Shown in pieces: positions 1 through 10,306 of a stretch of 25,554 bases of DNA. Source of the stretch: Dactylonectria macrodidyma (taxonomy: Eukaryota > Ascomycota > Sordariomycetes > Hypocreales > Nectriaceae); contig JAGMUV010000064.1 of assembly GCA_020744425.1 (NCBI GenBank), forward strand, positions 1-25,554, given 5' to 3'. The notes below the pieces were generated by a model. The model was not told where the DNA came from, ran no database searches, and saw only the letters and a program-made list of their open reading frames with translations. Position 1 is the first letter of the stretch; the number at the start of each line of letters is the position of its first letter. The translations under genes and the position numbers were made by a program.

Positions 1-410
1 TCTCAACTGACCTTGCCGTTCCGACTTCCGATCTACCCTTTGGAAACGTACAAACTTCTGTCTGCTCTGACCGCCCGCGCCCCCGGGACCGGTCGCGCGA
101 ACGCGCACGCGGACCCGGGACGGCCTTCGGGAACCACTGCCGGACAACCCAACCGGCGCCACCGGCGGCAGCACGGGACCGGTGGGCGGCGCGGCGCGCC
201 GGCGGCGGCCGCACCCGGCGCGACGCGGGCCACCGGACTAACCGAACACGCCCGCGGGAAAAAACCCCGAACGCGGCGGGCTCCGACGGGACGGCGGGCG
301 ACGGCGGACACAAAACGGCCGCTTAACCTGACGAACCCCTACTTGCACTCGTCTTCGTAACCACAACGAGGACTGGCGGTACTTCCTATAATTAGAACCT
401 TAACAACCAA
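1..410. other. GC-rich block, unidentified
   Basis: Positions of about 60-310 are very rich in G+C, with many CGCG and GGCC runs, and composition drops sharply to AT/CT-rich sequence after about 360. A plus-strand frame (13-360) stays open. Its product is a low-complexity Arg/Ala/Pro/Thr string with no recognisable domain, which is expected by chance in such DNA, so I do not call a gene. I tried to read it as rRNA or ribosomal spacer in each orientation and could not place it. Its position outside telomere-like repeats at the window edge could mean ribosomal spacer DNA, a terminal repeat or an assembly artefact. Confidence 0.4.
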
Positions 411-437
411 CTCTAACTCCTAATCAACCTCCCCCCC

Positions 438-510
438 CCCTAACCCTTAAATAAACCACTCCCCCTAACCCTTAAATAAACCACTCCCCTAACCCTTAAA
501 TAAACTAACA
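438..510 (+). repeat. Three telomere-like 24-25 bp tandem repeats
   Basis: CCCTAACCCTTAAATAAAC recurs three times. The TAACCC core starts at 441, 466 and 490, so the period is 24-25 bp. Each unit holds one CCCTAA telomere-type hexamer followed by an AT-rich spacer and CCACTCC. The CCCTAA strand orientation on + is the one expected at a left chromosome end. This supports a subtelomeric setting but is not a telomere tract. Confidence 0.75.
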
Positions 511-1383
511 CCCCCTCACGCATCTCCCCACCTCAATTCGCTCCCAACTGAATACCACTTCCCTCCCTGCCCCCTTTATATTGTCCCCTCTGCCCTCCTC
601 TCCATCTCATTCTGCCCCGCCCCCCCCTCCCTCTCATCCCATCTCGTCACCTCTGCACCTCTCCGGTCTTATTATATCTATCGAACCTCTTGTATTGACC
701 TATCCATATACCCCCTCGTCTCATCTCATCCCTTCCGCTTGCTCGCCTGTCCTATATCATCTGTCCACTTAACACTCCCTTCTTGTTCTCTCTGTACGGA
801 CTCCCACCTATCTTGCCTCGTCCATCCGCCCCTATATCCCACTCTGTCCACTTACATCCGTGCCCCACGCCGTCTACTGCCCCGTGTGATGCTCGCTCCT
901 CGTGCGCCGGCCACCCTCGCCCCCCCCGCATTGTACCGCTACCCTATACCGGCTTCTGACCATACCGGGCTGATACCTTCCTTCGGCTGTAATTATATTT
1001 ATCCTGCTGTTCGGTGCTTGTTTTATAATGTGCGGCTGTTAAATAAAACGGGTTCTCTTTTTATCGAATTGCCCACTTATCCCTACCCTATACTCACCCT
1101 CCTCTACTCCCCCTTAATAAAAAACTATATGACTTCCAATTGCCTCCCCATTATATATCATGACTGATATTGCTCCTTATTGTATTCTCTTCTAAAAAAC
1201 CCTTGCTTAAATCACTTAATCCGTACTGCTGCTGCGTATCTCATTTTTCTGTTCTTTTATTAATTCCTTTGCATTTCAACCATCAATATCTATGTTTTAT
1301 TACCTGAACATTTTTCTCACCACCTCTCGCTATCGCCCCCTTCTATATCTACTCTTCAACCCACTCTTTCTCCAATCGTGTCA
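511..1383. other. C/T-rich non-coding subtelomeric DNA
   Basis: This 0.87-kb stretch lies downstream of the TLH gene on its coding strand. The plus strand is strongly pyrimidine-rich (runs of CCCTCC, CATCTC, CCCCC), so the minus strand is purine-rich. Frames at 581-772 and 739-1167 (+) are low-complexity Ser/Pro/Leu strings typical of pyrimidine-rich DNA and are not called. Several AATAAA/TTATTA-type strings occur, any of which could serve the TLH 3' end, but none can be singled out. Confidence 0.5.
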
Positions 1384-4300
1384 CTACCTGACACTTCGAC
1401 TCGCTTGAATCCCACCCCCTACTCTACCTCCCCATTCCACCATCTCCCCTAACCATAAATATACTTTCGCCATATCCTCCTTGTCGGTGGCGTCTAAATC
1501 CTCTACTCCCATCGTCTTCTTAACCCACCACCACCACCACTCTACCCCTCGCACCCTCTGCGCTACCAATATCTCAAATAACACCCCGGGATACTGGCAC
1601 TTCTTCGTCCTGTCCCGTTTAAATAACCGTCCATCATTACTTGCCTCAACCCACTGACAACATATCGCCTGCGGCAATGCGCAATCGAAACATGCTGAAA
1701 ACCGCGCAAACCTCTGCTTCGTCATCATCTCCTCCGTCACGTCCTCCATGCCCTTTTGCATACTCTCCCACTTCCACGTATCCCTCTCGGGACATGCTTC
1801 CATCCGGTGCTCGACGTCCACGGCGCCTGCATCATGCATACCGCGCAACGTCCCGCCCACGCGGCCAACATGTCCTCAAACTGATGCAACTCGGCCGTCT
1901 CTCGCATCACCTGTACCTCCCGATTCCTCTCGTTTTCTCGAATCGGCCGCTGACTGCGTTGATAATCGGCCTCGATCTCCGCTTCCCGTCTCTCCTCCTC
2001 GTCCTCCTCTACTCCGTCTACCCACTCGCCTTCCTCATCCTCCCACCACGGCTCGCACTCGGTCAACTCATGCATCGCCCTCGCCATTCGATGCCCCTGA
2101 CACACATCGCATGCCTCTTCCCCCTCCACGCACCCTATTCGGTCCTTGTTGCCGTCCATCTCTCGGTCCAACACCTCTCGTCGGCACCGTTTTCCCTCGG
2201 CATACTCGATCACGTCGTCGTCCCATGCCCACTCATCCTGCTGCCCACTCTTTCCACGCAACTGCTTTTCCTTTTCCTGCTCCTTCCGCTGCTTCTGCTG
2301 CGCCAACCATGACCGTCGAACCACTACTACCGACTCGCTCCTCTGTCCCCCCTAACCCCCCTCGTCCGCTTTCTTGTACGACATTCACCAACTGTCGTGG
2401 GATCCCCGCGTGCACCACCAAACATACGCCCGGATCGTCGATGCCCATCCCCAACGCATTCGTCGCCGCTATCCATCCCGCCCTGCCCCCCGTGCTGATC
2501 CTCCATTCCTCCATCCGCCGGGCCTTTTCCTTTGCGTTGCCCACCCCTCGCCAATATCCCACGCAACCCAACATCGCCGTGATCTGTTCTACCCTCTTGA
2601 TCGTCCCCCCGTATATGATCACCTTGCCCCGACTATGCGTTGCCGTCCACGCCCGCACAATCTCGCACACCCGCTCCGCAATCGCATCATCTTCTTCGCC
2701 CTCTTCCTCCCCCTCCCGTTCACCTTCACCTTCGCCTTCGCCTTCGCCTTCTTCTTCCTCTTCTTCCCTCCCCCCTGACCTGCCTCCTCCCCGTCTTCCA
2801 AAATGATCACCCTGTACCGGATGTTCGGGTCGCGTCGTCGGCTCTCGGAACATCCGTACGCGCTCCGGGATGAACTGCAACGCGGCGAACAATGCCTTTT
2901 CCTGCGTCTTTTTCAACGTTGCCGTCAAACATATCACCGGCACCCCAAACTCCTGCATCGCCTGCCCCAACCGGGCCCACCCGTGGTCGAAACGTCTTGG
3001 AACATTGCAAACACCGTGTGGCACTCGTCCACCACGATCCTGTCCAACTTCTGCTTGCCCGTGCATGCGCTCGACAAATGCCCGGAACCCCTTTGTTACC
3101 ACCGACTCGGGCGTCACAAACACCAACGACGCGGCCCGCTGCACGCCCCGGCTGCTCCACACGTACGAATCGATGCCCATCTTCGCACACCGCGCGTTTC
3201 ATGTCGTTCTCCAACGCCACCAACGGCGTCACCACAATCGTCACCCCGTCGGGCGTGCAATACGCCGGCAGCATGAACGTCAAACTCTTGCCCCCTCCGG
3301 TCGGCGTGATCTGAACGATCGGCCACTCGCCCCGTGCCACGGCGCGTATGACGGGTTCCTGCAACCCCCGGAACGTAACGGCGGACCCCATCATCTGCTG
3401 CAACTGCCCCTGCATGTCCGCGCGGTGCAACCGTCCGAACCGCTTCCGCCGCACATCCTCCCGGTCGGCGTCGAACATGCCCCGGCCCCGCTTCGCTCCG
3501 GTGATCCACTCCGTCCGGTCCTCGGCCCCTAATCCGAAAAATTGGTGCCACTGCATGCTGACCTTGCGGAACTGCTCTCGACTGCGCATCGTGCCCAAAT
3601 CGCCTTGCCCAAACATCCGCGCATATATCAACCCTCCCACGTGCGACCCGTGCCCGGCCTGCAAATCGTGTATGCTGTCGACCAAACTGCCGATCAACTC
3701 GTCCTCGCCGTCGTCGAATCCGTCGCCGGTGCCGTCGCCAAACACCTTGTTGAAATACCGGTTGGAAATGCCAATCGCAATGTGCCGCCACATACTGATG
3801 TTCAACGTGTGCCCGGAATACTCGGCGCTGTACCGCTGCAACACGCGCCGGGCTCGGTCACTCGTCCATTTGGGCTCGCGGAACCACTGCATGAACGCGG
3901 CCTCCTCTTCTGGGTCTTCTTCCGGCTTCGGCGTTGCCTCGGGCACGTCTGGCACCTCGTTTCTATCGCTGCCATCCTGTTCTTCCCACTCTTCTTCACC
4001 CTCCACCGTCTCGCCTTCGTTATCCCCCCTCTCGCTCTCGCCATTCACCATCTCCCAACCCTCCTCACTCCCCTCCTCCCCCCCTCTACCCATCCCTATG
4101 TTCTCTCCCGCCCTCCTTCTTCGCTTCTCCTTTTTTTTCCGTTTCTTCGCCTCTTTCCGCTGGCTCTTGGCTTCCTTCTTCACCTTCTTCTCCTCTTTCA
4201 CCCGCGCCTCGAAACTGCTCACCACCGTACTCATCTTCTTCTCCTTTCTCCCGTCCTCCCCCACCACCTCGTCGGCCCACAAAAACGCACTCATCCTCCT

Positions 4301-4549
4301 CTTCTCCTTGATCGTCCCCTGCACATTCTGCCAAAACGGCAACACCAACCACATATACCATACCAACAACTCTCCCACCTCGCGGGGCAAAAACCGATGA
4401 ATCACCTTGATCTCGGACGACTTGCGGAACCCCTTGTGGTACATGGTCACAAAACACACCATCGCCTCGTGGATAAAAATGTTCCGCACCCCGCCGTTCA
4501 TCGTGTTCCACATGCGCAACCCTAACAACTCGGGTGCACGCGCTGGCTG
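1384..4549 (-). pseudogene. Telomere-linked RecQ helicase (TLH), 3' half, frameshifted
   Basis: This is the C-terminal part (about 1,050 codons) of a fungal telomere-linked RecQ-like helicase. It begins in frame at PARAPELLGLR (4547-4515), which continues the half at 10307-12478. Going down the minus strand there is a Lys-rich and Glu-rich linker (about 4230-3900), then motif I with Walker A TGGGKS (about 3301-3284). The DECH box sits in another frame near 3040, CLTATL lies near 2920, and motifs V/VI ATNALGMGIDD and QESGRGG lie at about 2470-2360. A RecQ-type zinc cluster CRREVLDRE...CDVC is at about 2190-2090, and a Cys-containing tail ends at 1384. RecQ enzymes unwind DNA 3'-5' using ATP; TLH copies typically sit next to fungal telomeres. 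The frame changes near 3175, 3070, 3020, 2990, 2815, 2365 and 1820, several at homopolymers (G6, acidic GAG/GAA runs). Either it is a pseudogene or the consensus has indel errors. Family assignment is strong; functionality is doubtful. Confidence 0.9.
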
Positions 4550-4746
4550 ACCCCCTGTGATATGTCATACCCAAATCGGTAGGCCCATTGGCGCGTGTGG
4601 CCATCTCTTTCGGACAAAGTCCAGCCTCTGAACAAGCGAAATAGCCGTTGTTCGTCTTCTTCTGTTCTTTTGGGGATCGCTGCCGTCGATTTCCCTTGCG
4701 CAGGGGGCTCGAGAGTAGGTCGGGAATCGGGCTGATAGTCGGCCAT
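4550..4746 (-). pseudogene. Truncated short ORF at the insertion edge
   Basis: A frame starting at ATG 4746 reads MADYQPDSRPTLEPP and later RLFRLFRGWTLSERDGHT and QWAYRFGYDI, then runs through the insertion boundary into TLH DNA and stops at 4522. The RxxRGW and W-Y-FGYDI pattern faintly resembles the N-terminal part of fungal hAT/BED-finger transposases, but no Cys/His cluster is present in the surviving part. If that reading is right, this edge of the insertion is a truncated element. This is a low-confidence call from composition and motif memory only. Confidence 0.22.
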
Positions 4747-5753
4747 TGTGATACAATATTCGCAGCTTGTCGCTAGTCAGAAATGAGCCAAAGTACCGGT
4801 AGTCGGACGCATTGGCATTGTCAGACAATTAAAAATCCACATAGTCGAAGGTCTAATAGCATCAGCCAATTGATGAGAATTATCTGAGGAACGCGTCCTC
4901 CATGAGGAAATGCACGGGATCGTACAGCTCTTTATTCCGCCAGTCAGGCACCTGCAGTCGCGAGCAGCATCATAGGAACAGCTGAACAGACATTCCAGGT
5001 AGCTTGATACCGGTAGGGAACAGGTATGTGTTGTCTTAATCTAGCATATTAGTTAGCAAATACTTTAAACTCAACCTATTAACTAGGGGTTCTGTGGTAT
5101 TTGTAAACCTCCGCTAGGATTAAGGAAATATCCACTGCATTCCACAATTTCCACATGTGGCCTGGCTCCCGTGGAGTGGTAGTAAATCCACAACTGGGTC
5201 TGATGGAATGGAGTGTATTTGATATGGATCCACATGTGAGTCCATATGTGGGTTTTCGTGGAGTGGCTTTGAACCCTGATTGCAGGGCCCGAAATATGAA
5301 ATAGATAAACCTCTACCATATAGAATATATCTCTTCTGGCTGGATACAATTCGGAACTCATGTAGCCAGAATACATCTTTCCAGTAGATATTAAGCCAGC
5401 AGCGGGATCTATATGACATCCTAGCCAACGTAAATTTGGCCCGATCGAACATCAAGTCGACGCCGCGTAGTATAATTCGCAGCTGAGCTTCAACCGCCAC
5501 GGAGCTCCAAATCTGGGTACCCTGCCATAAACCTAGGAGATAATCTTCATTCTATGCTAGTCCAGGCTATAGTGATGATTGCAGCAATAATATCAAGTGG
5601 TCAATTGCGGAACAACTGTGGCCAGCCCGTATGTTGCAGCCATTTTAGTGGTTTCGCTCTGCTCAATATCCAGGACTTAATCGGGCCCGGTTTCTTAAAC
5701 TGCATTTTAAGTTATAAATATAAGGGAAGATAATGATGGTAGGTTATTCAATT

Positions 5754-5773
5754 GATGATGATGATGATGATGA
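5754..5773 (+). repeat. (GAT)6 microsatellite
   Basis: Six perfect GAT triplets followed by GA, in AT-rich non-coding DNA inside the insertion. Confidence 0.9.
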
Positions 5774-6044
5774 AAGTGAGCTACAAAGCCATCTGCTTGG
5801 GTGCGTTATCTACAATTGTCTTCGAACACGTAAGGAACACGTGCACACGACGCGATTATTAAAATTACTTTCTACTTAATTATTAACAGCAATGAAAATA
5901 GTTTAGCACGACTAAAGATGTCAAAGATTAGAGAGAAGAAAAAGAAAACATAGCAACCATTATAACAGGGGCAGGATTGCAGCATCTAATCAGAAAGCAG
6001 ATCGTCCACTTTGAAATGAAAGATGGGTCGGGGGCGTCATATGC

Positions 6045-6072
6045 AAATCCCCTTTCAATTGAAAGGGGATTT
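6045..6072. repeat. Perfect 28-bp palindrome, with a degenerate copy nearby
   Basis: The half-site AAATCCCCTTTCAA is followed immediately by its exact reverse complement, so 14-bp arms meet with no spacer. A degraded relative (ACCCTTTCAATGAAAAGGT) lies 45-65 bp downstream at about 6106-6124. No ORF overlaps. It could be a site for a dimeric DNA-binding protein, the head-to-head tips of two small inverted-repeat elements, or a cruciform-prone sequence. Confidence 0.9.
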
Positions 6073-6305
6073 ACAGGGGTATAGACCAATGAGAGGGCAT
6101 GGAATTACCCTTTCAATGAAAAGGTGAGAGCCCATAGGGATGTATAAGCAGTCTCTAGATAGCACTATTATTTCTGGCTATTTCTCGCATCCCTCTGTTT
6201 TCTCTCATACGCGTTGACAATTTTCGGTACGTCAGCCTTAATTGCCAAACTGGCTCCCATGTGTAATCCTTCTTATCAGGATACCCAACCCATGCGACGT
6301 GATAC

Positions 6306-9300
6306 TCAATGCACCCTTGGCCTAAGCTCACGTTTTCCTACAATCTGATATACTTCAAACTTGCACTTGCTTCCCTCGTCGTTGCCTGTCAGACATTTCT
6401 GGATCGGCGGAATAATATAGCCCTTCCTAGCATCGAAGTTAAACTCTTCAACATCATCAAAGAGAGGGTTGGGCATATGTTCTTCCACTAGCCCTCCTTG
6501 CCAGTCCCACAAGTCCTGGTCAGCCCAGTTCCATTCATGAAGAGCCTGGGTTTTTCGGTATTTTACCAATTCGACATGTCCAGCGGAGTACCAAGACATA
6601 GAGTTTATCCTTGAACCTTCTCCACGTATCTTTACTGGATTTGTAAAACGTGTGCCGCTACACTTTGGCAGCATCCAAAAGAACTGACACCCCATATATG
6701 CCAAGTGACTTCCTCCAGTCATTGGCAACATCGAGACCTAAGGCTTGAGATAGCTCTTGGAATGCATGTCGGGTTACCAGGCGATACTGCAGATTATCCC
6801 ACCGTTGCCGGGTAAATGGAACCTTGTACAAATGCTGATCATCCCAGTCAAAGAGCTGCTGAATCAGTTGGGCCCATGTCGGGCGCTCTTGCCACGTATG
6901 GCAGATCCGCCAATCCCTAGGGATATAAGGTTCTCCACTGTAGTACTGAACAAGCCACGCCTTACAGATCCCATAGTTGTAGCTTTCTAAGTCCTTTGGC
7001 GGAGGCGAGGACTGGTGACTCTTCCCATATTTAAGCATCTCCATGGTGAGGGCCAAGAAGCAAATACGTCGAATTCGATTGAGCTTATGGTCATCACCTG
7101 CTGAGCCGTCTCTCTTTAGACTCTTGGCAATATTGCTGATACCGTGATAAAGTTTAGTAATAGCACTCACTTGTCGTTGACGTTTGCTTATATGTCCTCT
7201 GTGAGTCGGGTATGAAGAACCGAATTTGGCTCTCGACAGACTCATGAAACCGCAATTGCTCCCAATCGAACATAGAGCGCTTTAGCCAAACCATCCCGGT
7301 CTCCTTGGTCGTTTCGTAGATTCCGAGACCCAAGCCATTGAACACCTTGCTTCGTAGAATAGGAATCTCGGTATAAGTCATTTGAATGACCAGAGGCACT
7401 GTCAATACTGATAGCTTTAATAACCCTTGCAAGCATAGTTCCCATAGCACCTGATGCGGGTGTCAGATGGTTTGGCTTATGAGGAGATAGTCCAGTGCTC
7501 CAAGCCAACGGTTCAGGTCCCATCGTAGAAAATATAGCGCTTCTGGGGTAGGGATAGAGAAGTACGGCCGAGGCTCTGCATGACGGAAGGGTTGACTGTC
7601 TAGGTCTAGGATCTCGAAGACTTCCAGCTGGACCCGATACTCTTCGCGCGTCCCTAGGCTTGCCGTCTGAGAGTCACGAAAGGTGAGGTTTAAACGCTGC
7701 TTCGAACTTGAGTATGAACGCTTTCCTGCTTGGGCAACTTGTTCATCGACATGTGCTGTCCGCCAATGTGCACCACCGGCCTTGGACCAGAGCTGAAGGA
7801 GATTGTGGGGATAAGCATGCTCTCGATATTGTGGTTGGTAAAGGGAAAGGTCTTTCTTGCATCTGAAAGCTCCTTGTAGCTATTATAGCGCTGGGCGTAT
7901 ACCACATGGGGGTGTAGAAAGTGCTTGTTGTGGTGGACGTATGTTCATAGATGCGGCATCTCGAGTGCCGCTCATTGGGTGAGTGCGTCTTGAAAGCGAG
8001 CTTGAGGATCTGCCGAGTCCAGCCAGTGTTGTAAACAACATGTCTTTCCACCAATGAACCCGAGTGGCTCTGGAGATTGTCTCCTTGCCGACATCAAAAT
8101 ATGTCTTCTCGGGGATAAGATACCTTCGATCGATACTCTTATCTAATGCAGATAGCACGTTATCACGTAGGTTAGAGAAAGAGTGCCAGTCCACATAGTT
8201 TTAGTCCCGTATATCTCGAAAACAATGAACATTCCTCGAAAGATGGAGAATCGTAGGTCTGAAAGCCTGGATAGCATGGCCTCCCAAAGACCTGACACTG
8301 AGGCCTCGCTCACTGCATAATGTATGGGGTTGGTGCCCCCGATATCCAAAGTTCGATGCTCATTGTGCTTTGCTCGCATTAGACTGGCACCGATTGCCCA
8401 GGTCGCCGGAAAATGCTGCATCGATGTCGGAGGCAATATATCACGTATTGACGGCAAGACGACACCATCAATCCAGAGGGCGTGTTGTTCTTCTGTCAGA
8501 ATGTCTCATTGATAAGTGGCATCCTGGGAAATGCGATGTAGATGTGAATGTCGTGGGCGAAAAGGGCCTCTCCAAAACGGATGTGTCGACACCTGTGTAG
8601 TTGCTTGCCATGGAACTGCACATGAATGGGCTTCTGGAGATTTCGTTGAGATCGAGGGTAATAGGAGAATCGAAAGCCCCGGAATGCCTGGAGTGATGAC
8701 ACTTCGGCCAGTACCGCATCGACGTCGTACTGGGCTGTAACCTCCCCATCTGGTTGATGAGATTTAGCCATATTCAATACTGGCGGAGCCGCGCCTCCAC
8801 TCAGCGCCTCCTCCCAAGGCCTGGTCACCCTCTGTGGTCGGTTTAGAGCTTGCTAGGGCATCTGGTACACCAAGATCTCGAATATAGGTGGCCATCTCCT
8901 GGAGGCTAAGGCCGTCATCTCTCCCCACTTGCCCAGCCTCATCGAGGCAGGTATTGCATACCGGCTCGTCCAGCATATGGGCTTGCACCCAAGCAGCTGC
9001 TGTGCTATACTTACTGTTGTTGACAGTTTTGACACGGAGTCGCTTGCCATACTCACGATAAGGAGCATCTTCCTCGTCAGTGCTGCGATCACTTCCACTA
9101 TAATCTGAAGTACCTCCTGCCTCATCTTCATCAACGGCGACAAAAAGCGATGGTTCCTGAAGCCAGTGTTCCTGTAAGGAGCTCAATGGACTCGACCGGC
9201 CAGAATCTGATGCTCTACTATCACCGTCACCGCGCATAGACTGCGCGCTGATATTCGCACCTGACTTGCCCTGGCTGTCTGGGACAGCGATGGTGCGTGG

Positions 9301-10010
9301 AGGTGTAGATCCTAGGTGTGGCGAGAAGGAAGGCAGGCTGGATGATGAGGGTGAACCCTTTGATTGCGACCGCGCAGTATGCTGTGTCTCAGTAAGAGGC
9401 CACTAGGGCCACTTGAGTGTAGTCTGCCAATAGGGACAAGGGTATCAGACTCGCCCGCTTCAAGCACGACTCCGTCTTCAACATTCAGTGGATCTTCCTC
9501 ACTGGAGTACCGGCAGGTGGCATGAGCACCATCGGGGCCTGGGCTGTCGCAGTTGGTGTACAACGGACCGCCGCGCTCGCTTGTAGTGGAATGGCTCCTG
9601 ATCTCCCTGGGGTCTGTAGTGCCCTCCAGGCCTCGGTGCAGCGTATAAGCGTTATGGCTGTTGATCTTGGGGATGGAAGTTTAGAAGATAGATCTGCCTC
9701 CTTAGACGCGCCATCTGTTAAGACGGGCTTATGTTAGTGTACTCTAGTTGTCAATAGGGAGTCAGGATAAATAAATAATAATATAATTTTAAATCTTACT
9801 GTAGTGTTCATCCCATAATATGGGCTCTTTATGGCTTGTACTCTCAGTATTTTCCGTATCTAAGGTTTCCCGCCTTGTGCGTCTTTCGAGTTTTCGACGC
9901 GCACGCTTATCTCTCTGTCGCTGCCGCTCACGTTCTTTGGCTTCTTCAGCGGTAAAGGTAGGGTGTGATCTGCCCGGATGGGTAAGCTCAGAAGCTTTCT
10001 TTCTTGCCAT
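6306..10010 (-). pseudogene. Decayed multi-exon gene of unknown function
   Basis: I do not recognise a named domain, but protein-like sequence runs through about 3.7 kb in shifting frames. It starts MARKKASELTHPGRSH with a basic, Glu/Arg-rich helix. An intron from about 9794 (GTAAGAT) to about 9712 (CTTAACAG) restores the frame, and further likely introns lie near 9515-9415 and 8790-8745. A Ser/Pro and acidic disordered stretch (about 9400-9000) precedes a folded part with stretches such as AFRGFRFSYYPRSQ, KTYFDVGKETISRATR, VVYAQRYNSYKELSDARK and SLGTREEYRVQLEVFEIL. The end reads QIVGKRELRPRVH at 6306. Frame changes occur near 8200, 8060, 7230 and 6690. In-frame TGA codons near 7985 and 7950 interrupt otherwise good sequence and are of the CGA-to-TGA type RIP produces. 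It resembles a large fungal-specific protein family whose name I cannot give. It is the main cargo of the insertion and looks non-functional. Confidence 0.6.
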
Positions 10011-10183
10011 AAGAGGCCACTAGATAAAGGATAATTTAAGAGGTAATGATTAAGTTGAGATTAGGAATTGAGGTTGAAGTTGGGACTTCTTATTATAAAA
10101 CGCCCTTCAGGCTGAATAATGAGATTTGGAATAGCTGCAATGTTTAAAGTTTTGTTTAATTAAGGGGTGGAAGCTTATTTTGC

Positions 10184-10225
10184 CAGGGGGTCACTGCTTT
10201 AGTAGTAGATTTTGCCAGGGGGTCA
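10184..10225 (+). repeat. Paired TTTTGCCAGGGGGTCA, inverted match to the left junction
   Basis: TTTTGCCAGGGGGTCA appears twice, ending at 10193 and 10225 (32-bp spacing). Its last ten bases are the exact reverse complement of TGACCCCCTG at 4548-4557, the first bases inside the left TLH junction. This is the pattern of short terminal inverted repeats, with the right one duplicated. The mismatch is that 81 bp separate the outer copy from resumed TLH sequence. Confidence 0.7.
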
Positions 10226-10306
10226 TCGCTAAATTAGGAATATTATGGGCCTCTATAGTATGCTGATCCTTTTATTGGCTGAAGCTTATACTGTTTTTCT
10301 CCAAGT

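Larger units (their letters stand above)
4829..6305. other. AT-rich DNA inside the insertion, no gene seen
   Basis: About 1.5 kb with no convincing gene. Minus-strand frames at 5083-5500 have no recognisable motif. It contains CACATGTG-type palindromes at about 5150-5250 (CCACATGTGG, GGATCCACATGTGAG, CATATGTGGG) and two copies of CGTGGAGTGG. There is also a (GAT)6 microsatellite at 5754-5773 and the palindromes at 6045-6125 listed separately. Confidence 0.5.
4550..10306. mobile_element. 5.76-kb insertion splitting the TLH gene
   Basis: TLH coding sequence stops at 10307 (minus, ...HLPGGQ) and resumes in frame at 4549 (QPARAPELLG...). Everything between interrupts a single codon run, so it is an insertion. 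Uninterrupted TLH would read GGACAGCCAGCG. Only the dinucleotide CA (minus strand) is present at both junctions, so the target duplication is at most 2 bp, or this is microhomology. TGACCCCCTG lies at the left junction (4548-4557). Its reverse complement CAGGGGGTCA occurs twice near the right edge (10184-10193 and 10216-10225), leaving 81 bp unexplained. The insert is AT-richer than TLH and carries one large decayed minus-strand gene (6306-10010). No transposase or integrase was recognised in it, so the class of element is unknown; it could also be a filler or segmental insertion. Confidence 0.75.

Noticed and set aside
1..410. Possible rRNA gene end
   Set aside because: No stretch could be matched to conserved 18S, 5.8S or 28S sequence in any orientation, so it is left unidentified.
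1748..2806. Long plus-strand frame (352 codons) opposite the TLH gene
   Set aside because: Pro/Ser/Arg-rich low complexity, antisense to clear RecQ motifs V/VI and zinc cluster; a shadow of a GC-rich coding strand.
3348..4525. Long plus-strand frames opposite TLH (3348-4400 and 3542-4525)
   Set aside because: Antisense to Walker A and the recombinase-like region; products have no motif and arise because the Lys/Glu linker reads as Ser/Phe/Leu runs.
5083..5500. Minus-strand frames of 97 and 126 codons inside the insertion
   Set aside because: No conserved pattern, overlapping frames both look random, and the DNA holds palindromic repeat motifs.
9312..9737. Separate small genes on either strand near 9.3-9.7 kb
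   Set aside because: The minus-strand sequence fits exons and introns of the larger decayed gene, and the plus-strand frame 9522-9737 has no motif.
4550..10306. Insertion as a Helitron or Starship
   Set aside because: No TC/CTRR ends or A-T target, no Rep/helicase, and no DUF3435-type captain gene at an edge; the class is left open.
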